From positions 1 through 54,038 of the forward strand of contig NZ_CACWPP010000018.1 of assembly GCF_902762735.1 (NCBI RefSeq): 54,038 bases of DNA, read 5' to 3'. The stretch comes from an uncultured Ruminococcus sp. (GTDB lineage Bacteria; Bacillota; Clostridia; Oscillospirales; Ruminococcaceae). Positions 20,001 through 27,996 of the stretch are shown piece by piece. Each line of letters starts with the position of its first letter. The first letter of the stretch is position 1. The translations under genes and the position numbers were made by a program. Under the pieces are notes generated by a model. The model had not been told where the DNA came from, ran no database searches, and saw only the letters and a list, made by a program, of their open reading frames with translations.

Positions 20001-20257
20001 AGCTGTATGAGGGCAGACCCAACATCGCCGATCAGATCGCTAACGGCGAGATACAGCTGATAATCAACACTCCCGCAGGCAAGACCAGCGTTCACGATGA
20101 CAGCTACATCAGAAAGGCTGCCATCAAGCACCGCATACCTTACATCACCACTATGGCGGCGGCTAAGGCAAGCGCTGAGGGCATCAAGGCTATCAAGCAG
20201 AACACTCACTTCGGTGTTAAATCGCTTCAGGCTCACCACGCTGACATTTCTGAATAA
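17033..20257 (+). CDS. carB: carbamoyl-phosphate synthase large subunit
   Basis: 1074 residues, full length for CarB. It has the duplicated ATP-grasp carboxyphosphate and carbamoyl-phosphate domains, each opening with a matching nucleotide-fold motif (IGSGPIIIGQACEFDYSG and LGGGPNRIGQGIEFDYCC), and a C-terminal MGS-like allosteric domain (from about residue 935, SVCDRDKPELEEIARAFNEL). It makes carbamoyl phosphate for pyrimidines and arginine with the CarA glutaminase subunit. GGAG sits upstream of the ATG. carA is not adjacent, which is unusual, as the two normally form an operon. Codon use favours GCT/GTT more than its neighbours, as expected of a strongly expressed gene. Confidence 0.98.
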   Translation: MPKKQDINKIMIIGSGPIIIGQACEFDYSGTQACKALRNLGYEIVLVNSNPATIMTDPDVADITYIEPLNLDRLTQIIEKERPDALLPNLGGQSGLNLCSELDKAGVLKKYGVQVIGVQVDAIERGEDRIEFKNAMKELGISMPKSQVAYSVDEAVKIAEELKYPVVLRPAYTMGGAGGGMVYNVDELKVVCARGLQASLVGQVLVEECIFGWEELELEVVRDANNNKITVCFIENIDPIGVHTGDSFCSAPMLTIPEDVQKELQEMSYRIIESIEVIGGCNCQFARNPEDGRIVVIEINPRTSRSSALASKATGFPIALVSAMLACGLTLDEIPCGKYGTLDKYVPDGDYVVIKFARWAFEKFKGAEDKLGTQMRAVGEVMSIGKTYKEAFQKAIRSLETGRYGLGFAKNFHDLSKEELLDKLRFPTSERQFVIYEALRKGATIEEIHELTKIKHWFLEQMKELVDEEEALLAKKGAVPEKDVLKQAKLDGFSDRYLSSLLEVTEEEIRNARIGFGIKEAWEGVHVSGTENAAYYYSTYHLDEDNSPVNTDKPKIMILGGGPNRIGQGIEFDYCCVHAALALKKLGFESIIVNCNPETVSTDYDTSDKLYFEPLTLEDVLSIHEKEKPVGVIAQFGGQTPLNLANDLKKYGVNILGTTPETIDLAEDRDHFRAMMDKLGIPMPEAGMAVNVDEALAIANKIGYPVMVRPSYVLGGRGMEIVHDDEMMKVYMSAAVGVTPDRPILIDRFLNHATECEADAISDGEHCFVPAVMEHIELAGVHSGDSACILPSKNLSPEIVATIKEYTKKIAVEMNVKGLMNMQYAIEGDTVYVLEANPRASRTVPLVSKVCSINMVKIATEIITAPLTGNPSPVPSLKDKKIGHYGVKEAVFPFNMFPEVDPVLGPEMRSTGEVLGISPSFGEAYYKAQEATQTRLPSEGTVLLSVCDRDKPELEEIARAFNELGFRILATGKSYELIKNAGIPAEKIFKLYEGRPNIADQIANGEIQLIINTPAGKTSVHDDSYIRKAAIKHRIPYITTMAAAKASAEGIKAIKQNTHFGVKSLQAHHADISE

Positions 20258-20281
20258 TACCGCATACAATTGAAATTTTTT

Positions 20282-20317
20282 GCACCCGTTCTCACAGGAG
20301 AACGGGTGCTTTTTTTG
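20282..20317 (+). terminator. carB terminator
   Basis: A perfect 12-bp stem, GCACCCGTTCTC (20282-20293) and GAGAACGGGTGC (20298-20309), ACAG loop, then eight T. Confidence 0.95.
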
Positions 20318-20333
20318 TAGAATTGCGAATAAA

Positions 20334-20363
20334 AAAGGTGGGAAAATGCTCCCACCTTTTTTA
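20334..20363. terminator. second, bidirectional hairpin
   Basis: AAAAAAGGTGGGA and TCCCACCTTTTTT form a stem with A and T runs on both sides, so it could stop transcripts from carB and from the opposing metal operon. A degraded Family A-like sequence (TGTATATTGCTGAGATAC, 20390-20450) follows. Confidence 0.8.
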
Positions 20364-20458
20364 TATGATAATTTGACTGTATATTGCTGAGATACATAAT
20401 GGCTGTTCTTTCGTATTGGGATATATCTTTAAAACAACAATACAATATCCCATGTCAA

Positions 20459-20491
20459 TAATTATGAATTATGAATTATGAATTATGAATT
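20459..20491. repeat. (ATTATGA)n heptamer tract at the P-type ATPase stop codon
   Basis: The tract contains the TAA stop of the minus-strand ATPase gene (20476-20478) and encodes its last residues, H-N-S. CCATGTCAATA lies at the outer edge and TTGACATGG at the inner edge. Confidence 0.85.
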
Positions 20492-22332
20492 GACATGGCT
20501 CTCATGGCGTTGAGGATAGCTATGACCGACACGCCCACATCTGCAAAGACCGCCAGCCACATGTTGGCTATGCCCAGCGCACCCAGTACCAGCACCAGCG
20601 CTTTCACGCCAAGCGCGAACACAATGTTCTCGTGTACTATCCGCACCGTCTTGCGGGCTATACGCATCGCAAGGGAGATCTTTGCGGGGTCGTCGTCCAT
20701 CAGCACTATGTCTGCCGCTTCTATCGCCGCATCACTGCCCATACTGCCCATAGCTATGCCCACATCTGCGCGGGAAAGCACAGGCGCATCATTTATGCCG
20801 TCCCCGACAAACACCAGCGTCGAATTTGGCGCTTTCTTTTCAAGAAGTTCTTCCACCTTCGACACCTTGTCAGCAGGCAGAAGTTCCGCGCAAACGGTGT
20901 CTATCCCCAGTTCGTCCGCGACTGCATCTGCGGTTGACTTCGCATCGCCTGTCAGCATGACTGTCTGCTTTACGCCGTTCTCTTTAAGACTGCGTATCGC
21001 TTCTGCGGAAGTTTCCTTCACCTTGTCGGATATAACGATATGCCCCGCATATCCGCCGTCTGCCGCAACGTGTACCATAGTGCCGCGACAGTCGCATTCG
21101 GGAACGGCTACTTTTTGGTCAGCCATCAGCTTTTTGTTGCCCGCATAGACTTCTCTGCCGTCTATCACAGCCTTTATGCCGTGCCCCGAGATCTCTTCAT
21201 CGGAAGTTATGCGCGAACGGTCTACCTCCTTGCCGAACTTTGCACATACCGACCTCGCTATCGGGTGGTCGGAATAGCTTTCCGCATGGGCGGCAAGGTC
21301 GAGAAGCGCATCATCAGCCATCGAGTGAGAGTGTATCTTCGTCACCTCGAAACTGCCTTTTGTCAGCGTGCCTGTCTTGTCGAAAACAACGGTCTCAGCG
21401 GAGGCAAGGGCTTCCAGATAATTTCCGCCCTTGACCAGTATGCCGCGCTTGCTTGCACCGCCGATACCGCCGAAAAAGCTCAGCGGCACAGAAATGACCA
21501 GCGCACACGGACAGCTGATAACTAAGAATATCAGCGCACGGTGTATCCACATGCCCCAGTTTCCGCCCGTTATCAGCGGCGGAAGCACTGCCAGCGCCAG
21601 CGCCGCGAACACCACAGACGGTGTGTAGTAGCGGGCAAATCTTGTGATGAAGTTCTCTGCCTTAGCCTTTTTGCTGGCAGAATTTTCGACCAGTTCCAGT
21701 ATCTTAGTAACGGTCGAATCCTCATACTCTTTAGTTACCCTTACTTTAAGCAGACCGCCCTGATTGATACAGCCGCTCACAACTTCGTCGCCCACGCCTA
21801 TCTCGCGGGGAAGGCTCTCACCCGTCAGCGCGGAAGTGTCCACCGAAGAACTTCCCTCGATAACAACGCCGTCCAGCGGTATCTTCTCGCCGGGCTTTAT
21901 GACGATGATGCTGTCCAATTCGACCTCTTCGGGAGCGACTTCTTCCAGCTGACCGTCACGCTCTAAATTGGCGTATTCGGGGCAGATGTCCATGAGGTCG
22001 CTTATCGACTGCCTTGACTTACCCACCGCAACGCCCTGAAACAGTTCGCCTATCTGGTAGAAAAGCATTACCGATGCGGCTTCGGGGTATTCGCCCACGA
22101 AAAGTGCGCCGACAGTCGCCACGCACATCAAAAAATTCTCGTCAAATACCTGACCGTGAATGATGCCGCGAACAGCTTTCCACAAAACGTCCCAGCCAAT
22201 GACAAAATATGGGACGAGAAAGGCTATCAGACGGGGAATGCTTTTTTCCTCAAATGGCAGAAGCGCCGCCGCTATCAGCAGTACCCCCGCCGCGATTATT
22301 CTTATAAGAGTATTTTTCTGCTTGCGAGTCAT
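20476..22332 (-). CDS. P1B-type heavy-metal ATPase (CadA/ZntA-like)
   Basis: 618 residues. An exporter of divalent metal such as Zn, Cd or Pb. It has the TGES actuator loop, the CPC metal site in a membrane helix (ISCPCALV, ~274), the phosphorylated Asp in DKTGTLTKG (~315), the HP motif of the N domain (SDHPIARSV) and GDGINDAPVL. The final helix has the LGIANMWLAVFADVGVSV pattern of zinc/cadmium pumps. The usual N-terminal HMA domain is missing and is encoded as a separate gene just upstream. Last gene of the arsR operon. Its C-terminal I-H-N-S is produced by the heptamer repeat at the stop codon. Confidence 0.94.
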   Translation of the reverse strand: MTRKQKNTLIRIIAAGVLLIAAALLPFEEKSIPRLIAFLVPYFVIGWDVLWKAVRGIIHGQVFDENFLMCVATVGALFVGEYPEAASVMLFYQIGELFQGVAVGKSRQSISDLMDICPEYANLERDGQLEEVAPEEVELDSIIVIKPGEKIPLDGVVIEGSSSVDTSALTGESLPREIGVGDEVVSGCINQGGLLKVRVTKEYEDSTVTKILELVENSASKKAKAENFITRFARYYTPSVVFAALALAVLPPLITGGNWGMWIHRALIFLVISCPCALVISVPLSFFGGIGGASKRGILVKGGNYLEALASAETVVFDKTGTLTKGSFEVTKIHSHSMADDALLDLAAHAESYSDHPIARSVCAKFGKEVDRSRITSDEEISGHGIKAVIDGREVYAGNKKLMADQKVAVPECDCRGTMVHVAADGGYAGHIVISDKVKETSAEAIRSLKENGVKQTVMLTGDAKSTADAVADELGIDTVCAELLPADKVSKVEELLEKKAPNSTLVFVGDGINDAPVLSRADVGIAMGSMGSDAAIEAADIVLMDDDPAKISLAMRIARKTVRIVHENIVFALGVKALVLVLGALGIANMWLAVFADVGVSVIAILNAMRAMSIHNS

Positions 22333-22363
22333 AATGACCCTCCTTAGTAGCTTTGCCTGTCAG

Positions 22364-22488
22364 TCCCCCGCAAAAACACGGGGGAACAGGCATGTATATA
22401 ATGGTGAAGTGGTATCTCTTTTCTTTTGTTTTACGATTTTTCTGTGACCTGATGCCTTATTTCCCCACCGATAAAGGCGGGGAAATAA
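22364..22488. other. two intercistronic hairpins between the HMA and ATPase genes
   Basis: TCCCCCG (22364-22370) with CGGGGGA (22379-22385), and TTATTTCCCC (22458-22467) with GGGGAAATAA (22479-22488). They lie inside the operon and may protect or partly terminate the message. Confidence 0.55.
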
Positions 22489-22509
22489 AACCATCAGCTG
22501 TCTTTTTTA

Positions 22510-22731
22510 TCAGAGAACTATCTGGCAGTCAGGCTCAACTTTTTTGCAGAGTTTTACCACCTTTTCCATCAGTGCGTCCATATCGGTGCCGTCAGGTGCT
22601 TTGATGGTCATTTTCTGTGTCAGGAAACTAACAGTGCAGTCCTCTACCTCAGGCAGCTCCTTGATGCCGTTCTCCATTTTTGCCGCGCAGTTAGCGCAGT
22701 CCAGGTCGATGAGTTTGTAAACCTTTTTCAT
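22510..22731 (-). CDS. stand-alone HMA metal-binding protein
   Basis: A 73-residue ferredoxin-like heavy-metal-associated domain with the metal motif DCANCAAKM (CxxC at residues ~12-15). It probably binds the operon's metal and passes it to the ATPase, replacing the N-terminal HMA domain that pump lacks. The upstream gap (22732-22816) holds another hairpin (GCACTCCCGC / CGGGGAATGC). Confidence 0.9.
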   Translation of the reverse strand: MKKVYKLIDLDCANCAAKMENGIKELPEVEDCTVSFLTQKMTIKAPDGTDMDALMEKVVKLCKKVEPDCQIVL

Positions 22732-22816
22732 AATAAGTTTTTCCTTTCATATGTTTATATTTTATGCACTCCCGCACAGGGCGGGGAATGCATTTTCGGC
22801 TTGATCGTAAACCGTA

Positions 22817-23320
22817 CTATAAAATACCCAGCTGCCTGAGTATCGCGGCTGTTTCGGCGGCGCTTTTGTGGTGAATGCCCGTGCCGCCCGCTTTATTCCA
22901 GCGGTCGATGGTCGAGCGCAGGTCATCTATCAGCACATAGCCCGCGCCTTTGCAGAAGTTGACTTTTTCGGCTTTATCCACAGTGTTCACCTTTATATCG
23001 GGGCTGAACAGATCGTGCATCCAGCGCACTTTATCCTCAGCCGAGTCAGGCATATTTTTGTCGGGCTTTGGTATGCCTGTGAGTATCTCACAGCGGTCGC
23101 CGTACTTTTTATACACCTCGTTGAACAGCGCATCAGCGCCTTCCATTATGTCGAGGGTGTAATAATAATGCGGCACAGCGCTGACAGTCTGCCAGAGAAG
23201 TTTATCGTATTCGGGATCTCGGTTTTCCTGCGGCTGAGGTGTCAGCCCCAATTTGCGCACAGCGCCGTCAAAGTCTGCCAGAACGCCGTCCATATCGAAA
23301 TATATCCTGCTGACTTCCAT
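22817..23320 (-). CDS. HAD phosphatase, 5'(3')-deoxyribonucleotidase-like
   Basis: 167 residues. Motif I DMDGVLADFD places the nucleophile and acid/base Asp at residues 9 and 11. Motif II is ILTGIP (~100), and VLIDDLRSTIDRWNKAGG supplies motif IV and matches the NT5C family, which dephosphorylates deoxynucleotides. It begins five bases after the methyltransferase stop codon and belongs to the metal operon by position, although nothing in it suggests metal resistance. Confidence 0.8.
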   Translation of the reverse strand: MEVSRIYFDMDGVLADFDGAVRKLGLTPQPQENRDPEYDKLLWQTVSAVPHYYYTLDIMEGADALFNEVYKKYGDRCEILTGIPKPDKNMPDSAEDKVRWMHDLFSPDIKVNTVDKAEKVNFCKGAGYVLIDDLRSTIDRWNKAGGTGIHHKSAAETAAILRQLGIL

Positions 23321-23324
23321 TTCA

Positions 23325-23927
23325 TCACTCCTTAGTTATCACAGCGACAGCGCAGGGCATTCTGCCGCTGACCACATCGAACTGCACATCTCTGTACCCG
23401 CCGTCAGCAAAGAAGCGCTTGTAGCTTTCAAGGTCGAACTGCCTTTTGAAGTCAGCGCCCAAAATATCGAACACCTTAGCCAGAAAGCCGCTGCTGCCGC
23501 CGCTGAGATTTATATAGGTGGGTATTATGACTTTTCCGCCCTTTTTGCAGACCCTCATCAACTCATCAAGGGCTTTGTAAGGGTCGTCCAGCAGGTGAAT
23601 GACGTTGCCTGCCACCACTTTGTCAAAGGCTTCATCTCTGCACCTCAGTGCCGTTATATCCGCTCTGCAAAGCCTTACATTGTCAAACTGCCTTGTGTTC
23701 TTCCGACACTTTCTCAGCATTCCCACCGAAAAATCAGTAGCGCGAACCGTTCTGCCTGCCGCCGCCAGGTGTACGGTTATCGAACCTGTCCCGCAGGCAC
23801 ATTCAAGCACATCATCGCGGGGACAGACTTCCTGCGCGACCCTTTTGCCTGTGTTGTCGTAGACTTTGCGGTTTACCAGCCGTTCAACAAGATCATAACC
23901 GACTGACACTATATCCCAGAATGACAT
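23325..23927 (-). CDS. class I SAM-dependent methyltransferase
   Basis: 200 residues. Motif I VLECACGTGSI (~41-51) binds SAM, ATDFSVGML is motif II, and VVAGNVIHLLDDPYKALDELMRV is the UbiE-like motif III region. A Cys replaces the usual G or D in motif I. Co-transcription with arsR (18-base gap) recalls operons where a methyltransferase modifies a toxic metal or metalloid, but without a substrate motif this is a guess. Cytoplasmic. Confidence 0.82.
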   Translation of the reverse strand: MSFWDIVSVGYDLVERLVNRKVYDNTGKRVAQEVCPRDDVLECACGTGSITVHLAAAGRTVRATDFSVGMLRKCRKNTRQFDNVRLCRADITALRCRDEAFDKVVAGNVIHLLDDPYKALDELMRVCKKGGKVIIPTYINLSGGSSGFLAKVFDILGADFKRQFDLESYKRFFADGGYRDVQFDVVSGRMPCAVAVITKE

Positions 23928-23945
23928 GTTATCTCCTCCCGTAAG

Positions 23946-24299
23946 CTATTCAAGTATATGTTCCATACCCAGCGCCAGAATGCTTCGCACATGGTCATCA
24001 GCCAGCGAGTAGAACATTATCTTGCCGTCACGCCTAAAGCGAACCAGTTTGTTGTTTTTCAGCACCCTCAGCTGATGGGAACATGCAGTGGGTGTCAGCC
24101 CCAGCAGCAGTGCAAGGTCGCCGACGCACATCTCTTTTTCAAGCAGTGCATGGAGAATGCGTATCCTTGTGCTGTCCCCGAAAACCTTGAACAGTTCAGC
24201 CAGATCGTAAAGCTGTTCATCGGGAGGGGTCTCTCTTTCTATCCTGTCTATATCTTCCTGCGAAAGCGCCAGAAACTCGGGCTTTTTGGCTTCTGACAT
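23946..24299 (-). CDS. ArsR/SmtB-family metal-sensing repressor
   Basis: 117 residues from ATG 24299, preceded by AAGGAAG at good spacing; an upstream in-frame ATG at 24332 is not supported by a ribosome site. Winged helix-turn-helix with recognition helix TPTACSHQLRVLKNNKLV. The C-terminal helix keeps the alpha-5 zinc site of SmtB/CzrA: Asp, His two residues on (DDHV), His eleven later (MEH) and Glu three after that. Metal binding should release it from DNA. A perfect TGAATA-TC-TATTCA operator lies next to the promoter upstream, so it very likely represses its own operon. Confidence 0.93.
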   Translation of the reverse strand: MSEAKKPEFLALSQEDIDRIERETPPDEQLYDLAELFKVFGDSTRIRILHALLEKEMCVGDLALLLGLTPTACSHQLRVLKNNKLVRFRRDGKIMFYSLADDHVRSILALGMEHILE

Positions 24300-24353
24300 G
24301 TTTGCACTTCCTTTCTTGTTTTCAGTCATCATTCATTTGTTCATTCTATCACT

Positions 24354-24397
24354 TGAATATCTATTCATATGTTACCATATAAATCCGTATTTGTCAA
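24354..24397 (-). promoter_or_regulatory. metal operon promoter with SmtB-type operator
   Basis: On the minus strand, TTGACA (24392-24397), 17-base spacer, TAACAT (24369-24374). Immediately downstream, TGAATA (24354-24359) and TATTCA (24362-24367) form an inverted repeat with a two-base centre, the usual ArsR/SmtB box. A bound repressor would cover the start site. ATGAACAAATGAAT near 24331-24345 may be a weaker second site. Confidence 0.85.
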
Positions 24398-24450
24398 GGG
24401 GGTGAAAAGAGTTTTTTTGAATGTCCTGAAATTTAACATATTATTCACAT

Positions 24451-24549
24451 CTCCCGATTTTGATGTGTATTGCTGATGATACAAAGTGGCTGTTCTTTCG
24501 TGTTGTTCCCCCTTCTTCGGCGGGGGAACAATACACAGCCAAATTGGGA
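24451..24549. mobile_element. Family A miniature element, copy A2
   Basis: About 99 bp, nearly identical to A1 (TGATGTGTATTGCTGATGAT, GC apex CCCCC..TTCTTCGGCGGGGG, right end CAGCCAAATTGGGA). Flanked by the 9-bp direct repeat TATTCACAT (24442-24450 and 24550-24558). It lies 54 bases upstream of the arsR -35. Confidence 0.75.
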
Positions 24550-24617
24550 TATTCACATTATCGGTGAGCCTTTAAGTGCAAAACAGGAGGGCTTAGCGCT
24601 GTTTATCAATTTACATT

Positions 24618-24792
24618 GTGGTTATCCCTTTAGCACACCAATATCTGATAGCCGTAATTCAGCGTTCTTGGCAAGGGGCGACCAAACCCCAAACCTTCTA
24701 CACTTACGTAGGGGAGGGGCTATGTGGCACACCGATCTACCACATCTGCTCTGTTTGCCTGCAAAAATGTGGTGTGCTAAAGAGATAGTCAT
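24618..24792. mobile_element. Family B element, divergent copy B2
   Basis: The ends are Family B (GTGGTTATCCCTTTAGCACACC and GGTGTGCTAAAGAGATAGTC), but the interior is unrelated to the other copies and lacks the GC apex. Flanked by the 10-bp direct repeat AATTTACATT (24608-24617 and 24793-24802). It is the last element before the phage-like operon. Confidence 0.8.
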
Positions 24793-24898
24793 AATTTACA
24801 TTTACAGACGAATTCTTAGTTTATGCTGAACAGTTTTGTCGGGGTCATTTCATGCAAGTTTCTGTTTTATTATTTATTTTAGAAATATTTTATTAATT

Positions 24899-24918
24899 GT
24901 TGTACAAAAACGTGCAAC
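24899..24918. promoter_or_regulatory. inverted repeat upstream of the phage-like operon
   Basis: GTTGTAC (24899-24905), six bases, GTGCAAC (24912-24918), six of seven positions paired, in an AT-rich region 86 bases before the first gene. A possible operator; no confident -35/-10 pair is evident. Confidence 0.35.
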
Positions 24919-25004
24919 TTTTGGGGTAAAAGCGGCTGTTAGTGAAAGGACTTCTGCAAAGAACAAACGCGGAGTACCTGAAAAACAGAATGGAGTGATG
25001 TGAC

Positions 25005-25502
25005 ATGAAGATCTCACCGAGAGCATTTGCAAAGATGTTCGTGAGGACGCGCAACGGTTCGGAAACGGCAGTAAGGCTTGGGGCTGAACCCGCTGAGGCG
25101 AAGCAGATAGAAGCCGATCTGCTGGCGAGTGCGGCAGTCAAGCGGGAGATAAACAAGCTGGACAGCGAGGACACACAGACCCTCTGCTATGTAAAGACGG
25201 GGCTTTCGCGGCTGGCGTTCGGCAGTATCAACGAGGCTGCGGCGCTGGTCTTTGCAGAAGAACTGACGCGGGAAGAGGTGCTTAGGGCAGACCTTTTCAA
25301 TGTGGCAGAGATAAAGCGCGTCAAGGGCGGGGGAGTCGAGATGAAGTTCTTTGACAGGCAGAAAGCCCTTGAAAAGCTGGTGGAACTTGACCCCGAGCTG
25401 AAAGAAGTTTCGGCGGCGCAGGAATTTCTTGACGCGGTGTACAGCGGTTCGCAGGAGATAAGCGATGTGGCTGAAAAAACGGGCGGTGAGCGCGATGGCT
25501 GA
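25005..25502 (+). CDS. phage terminase small subunit-like protein
   Basis: 165 residues. The N-terminal segment (SPRAFAKMFVRTRNGSETAVRLG) is a DNA-binding helical region, followed by charged helices, as in terminase small subunits that recognise packaging sites. GGAG precedes the ATG. The large subunit follows and overlaps its 3' end, the usual phage order. G+C and codon use match the surrounding host genes. First gene of an apparently single operon that runs to 32559. Confidence 0.75.
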   Translation: MKISPRAFAKMFVRTRNGSETAVRLGAEPAEAKQIEADLLASAAVKREINKLDSEDTQTLCYVKTGLSRLAFGSINEAAALVFAEELTREEVLRADLFNVAEIKRVKGGGVEMKFFDRQKALEKLVELDPELKEVSAAQEFLDAVYSGSQEISDVAEKTGGERDG

Positions 25503-26754
25503 TGAAAAGCGCGGCGGGCTGACCTTTTCGGAAAAGCAGAAATTCCTCTTCCGCTGGTGGAGCAACGCGAAATATCGCGGCTATGACGGCATCATCTGTG
25601 ACGGGGCGGTGAGGTCGGGCAAGACAAGCTGTATGTCGCTGAGTTTTCTGATGTGGTCGATGGGGCGGTTCGACAAGAGGAATTTCGGGCTGTGCGGCAA
25701 AACGATAGTCAGCCTGCGGAGAAATCTGCTGACTGAACTGCTGAAGTGGGCTGAAAAGCTGGGTTTCACGGTGACGGAGAACCTGTCTAAAAACTACATG
25801 GACGTGGACTTCGGCGGCAGGCGCAACAGGTACTATCTGTTCGGCGGCAAGGACGAGGGTTCGGCATCGCTGATACAGGGTGTGACGCTGGCGGGGGTGC
25901 TGATGGACGAAACGGCGCTGATGCCGCGAAGTTTTGTGGAGCAGGCGGTGGCGAGATGCTCGGTGACGGGTTCAAAGCTGTGGTTCAACTGTAACCCCGA
26001 CAATCCTTACCACTGGTTCAAGCGGGAATGGATAGACAAGGCGGACAGCAAAAATCTGCTGTATGTACACTTTGAACTGAGCGACAACCCATCGCTGAGC
26101 GAAGCAGTGATAAAGCGATATGAAAGGCTTTACACGGGAGCGTTCTATGAGAGGTTCGTGCTTGGCAGGTGGAGCGCGGCTGAGGGGCTTGTCTACCCGA
26201 TGTTTGATGAGCGCAAGTATGTCTGCAAGGAACTTCCGCAGGACTGCGAAATGTTCGCGGTGAGCTGTGACTACGGCACAGTCAACCCGAGCAGTTTCGG
26301 GCTGTGGGGGCAAAGCGGCGGCATATGGTACAGGCTGGCTGAATACTACTACGACTCGGCAAGAGAGGGAAGCAGGCGCACCGATGAAGAGCATTACGCC
26401 GCCCTCGAAGAGCTGGCAGGCGGCAGAGAGATAAGCTATGTGGTGTGCGACCCATCGGCGGCATCGTTCATACAGTGCATAAAGCGGCACGGCAAGTTTC
26501 GGGTGATACAGGCGAAGAACGACGTTATATCGGGCATACGCCGCACGCAGGACTTCATACGCGGCGGCGGGCTGAGGATAGGTGCTGACTGCACCGACAT
26601 ACTGCGGGAGTTCACCCTTTACCGCTGGGACGAGGGCGCAGGCAGGGATTGCCCCGTAAAAGAGTTTGACCATGCGATGGACGACATGCGCTATTTCGTA
26701 TGCTCGCTGGAGGACGGCGGCGGAGAAGTCGGGTTTGCGGCTATATCGGTCTGA
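25465..26754 (+). CDS. terL: phage terminase large subunit
   Basis: 429 residues. The packaging motor: an ATPase with Walker A-like GAVRSGKTS (~46-54) and Walker B GVLMDETAL, then an RNase H-fold nuclease with acidic residues in SCDYGTVNPSS, CDPSAASF and DHAMDDMRYF. All motifs are present, so it looks functional. AGGAG lies before the ATG at 25465, overlapping terS by 38 bases; an ATG ten codons later (25495) is the alternative. It packages DNA into the procapsid through the portal encoded next. Confidence 0.92.
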   Translation: MWLKKRAVSAMADEKRGGLTFSEKQKFLFRWWSNAKYRGYDGIICDGAVRSGKTSCMSLSFLMWSMGRFDKRNFGLCGKTIVSLRRNLLTELLKWAEKLGFTVTENLSKNYMDVDFGGRRNRYYLFGGKDEGSASLIQGVTLAGVLMDETALMPRSFVEQAVARCSVTGSKLWFNCNPDNPYHWFKREWIDKADSKNLLYVHFELSDNPSLSEAVIKRYERLYTGAFYERFVLGRWSAAEGLVYPMFDERKYVCKELPQDCEMFAVSCDYGTVNPSSFGLWGQSGGIWYRLAEYYYDSAREGSRRTDEEHYAALEELAGGREISYVVCDPSAASFIQCIKRHGKFRVIQAKNDVISGIRRTQDFIRGGGLRIGADCTDILREFTLYRWDEGAGRDCPVKEFDHAMDDMRYFVCSLEDGGGEVGFAAISV

Positions 26755-26826
26755 AAAGCTGTGGGCGGCGGGCGGGAAGTGCAGAATAAAGTGAGGAGCA
26801 GAAAAAGTGAAAGGAGTGGTCTTTGA

Positions 26827-27996
26827 TTGAGATTATTCGGACGAAAGGAAACGGAAGAGAAGTCCTGCAAGCGGCAGTGCTTTTCGGCTGAGGCGGGTGA
26901 CAGCATGTTCAGGCTGGCGGCAGACGACACGGCGCTTGAGGGCGGCATTTACGACAGTCTGAGAGCGACTGTGCCTGTCATAGACGCATGTTTCGGAAAG
27001 ATAATCAGGCTGGTGGGGGATTTCAAGGTCAGACCCCGCGATGAAAGGTTCAGTGAAGAGCTGGAAAAGTTCTGTAATGAAGTGACAGTCGGGGTATCGG
27101 GCAGGTCGCTGAACACCTTTGCCGACATGTACCTTGACAGTCTGCTGACCTACGGCAGGGCTGTGGGCAGGATAGTCACCGACAGGGAAACGCAGACGGT
27201 GCGGGGGCTTGTGGTGGGTGACAGCAGTATGTTCCGCGTAAGACAGGGGAGAGGTGAACTGGACAGGGAGTTCTTCTTTTACGGCAGCGGCAGAGAGATA
27301 AAGATAGCCGAGCCTGATAAGCTGATATACACGGCGCTGAACCCCAGTCCCAAGCACCCTGACGGCGTATCCATACTCAGGGGACTGCCTGCCATGAGCG
27401 GCATACTGATGCGCATATACCAGTGCATCGGGCAGAACTTTGACAGGGTGGGAAATGTCAGGTATGCGGTGACTTACAAGCCTTCGGAGGACGGCACTGA
27501 CAAGAGATTTGCGCGTGAGCGTGCGCAGGAGATAGCATCGGCATGGGCTGACGGCATGCAGAGTGCGCGAAACGGCATCGTGAAGGACTTCATAACGGTG
27601 GGCGATGTGGACATAAGGGTGATAGGCGCGGAAAATCAGCTTATCGACACGGAAGTGCCTGTCAGACAGATACTTGAACAGCTGATAGCAAAGCTGTCAG
27701 TGCCGCCGTTCCTGCTGGGGCTGAACTGGTCTACCACCGAGCGCATGAGCAGTCAGCAGGCGGACATACTGACAAGCGAACTGGAGTATTACAGGCGTTT
27801 GCTTGAACCTGTGATAAAGGAGATCTGCGTTGCGTTCCTGAGAAGCTGCGGCACTGAATGCGGTGTCGATGTGGAATGGGGGAACATAAACCTTCAGGAC
27901 GAGGAAGCGCTGGCGAGGTCGCGGCTGTACAATGCGCAGGCGAAGAAGCTGGAGCTTGAAAATGAAGAAAACGAGAAAGGGAGGAACACAGATTGA
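26827..27996 (+). CDS. phage portal protein
   Basis: 389 residues starting at a TTG, with AAAGGAG about ten bases upstream. The TDRETQTVRGLVV, KLIYTALNPSPKHPDGVSILRG segment (split KLIYTALNP, PDGVSILRG) and the SVPPFLLGLNWSTTERMSSQ region are typical of portal proteins, the dodecameric ring through which DNA enters the head. The acidic C terminus (KKLELENEENEKGRNTD) is also typical. It overlaps the next start by four bases, so the two are coupled. Confidence 0.87.
   Translation: MRLFGRKETEEKSCKRQCFSAEAGDSMFRLAADDTALEGGIYDSLRATVPVIDACFGKIIRLVGDFKVRPRDERFSEELEKFCNEVTVGVSGRSLNTFADMYLDSLLTYGRAVGRIVTDRETQTVRGLVVGDSSMFRVRQGRGELDREFFFYGSGREIKIAEPDKLIYTALNPSPKHPDGVSILRGLPAMSGILMRIYQCIGQNFDRVGNVRYAVTYKPSEDGTDKRFARERAQEIASAWADGMQSARNGIVKDFITVGDVDIRVIGAENQLIDTEVPVRQILEQLIAKLSVPPFLLGLNWSTTERMSSQQADILTSELEYYRRLLEPVIKEICVAFLRSCGTECGVDVEWGNINLQDEEALARSRLYNAQAKKLELENEENEKGRNTD

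Noticed and set aside
18527-20269. 580-residue open frame antisense to carB
   Set aside because: A shadow of the high-coding-density carB gene; no ribosome site and no recognisable motif.
24470-24829. 119-residue open frame through A2 and B2
   Set aside because: Runs across two mobile elements and is translated repeat.
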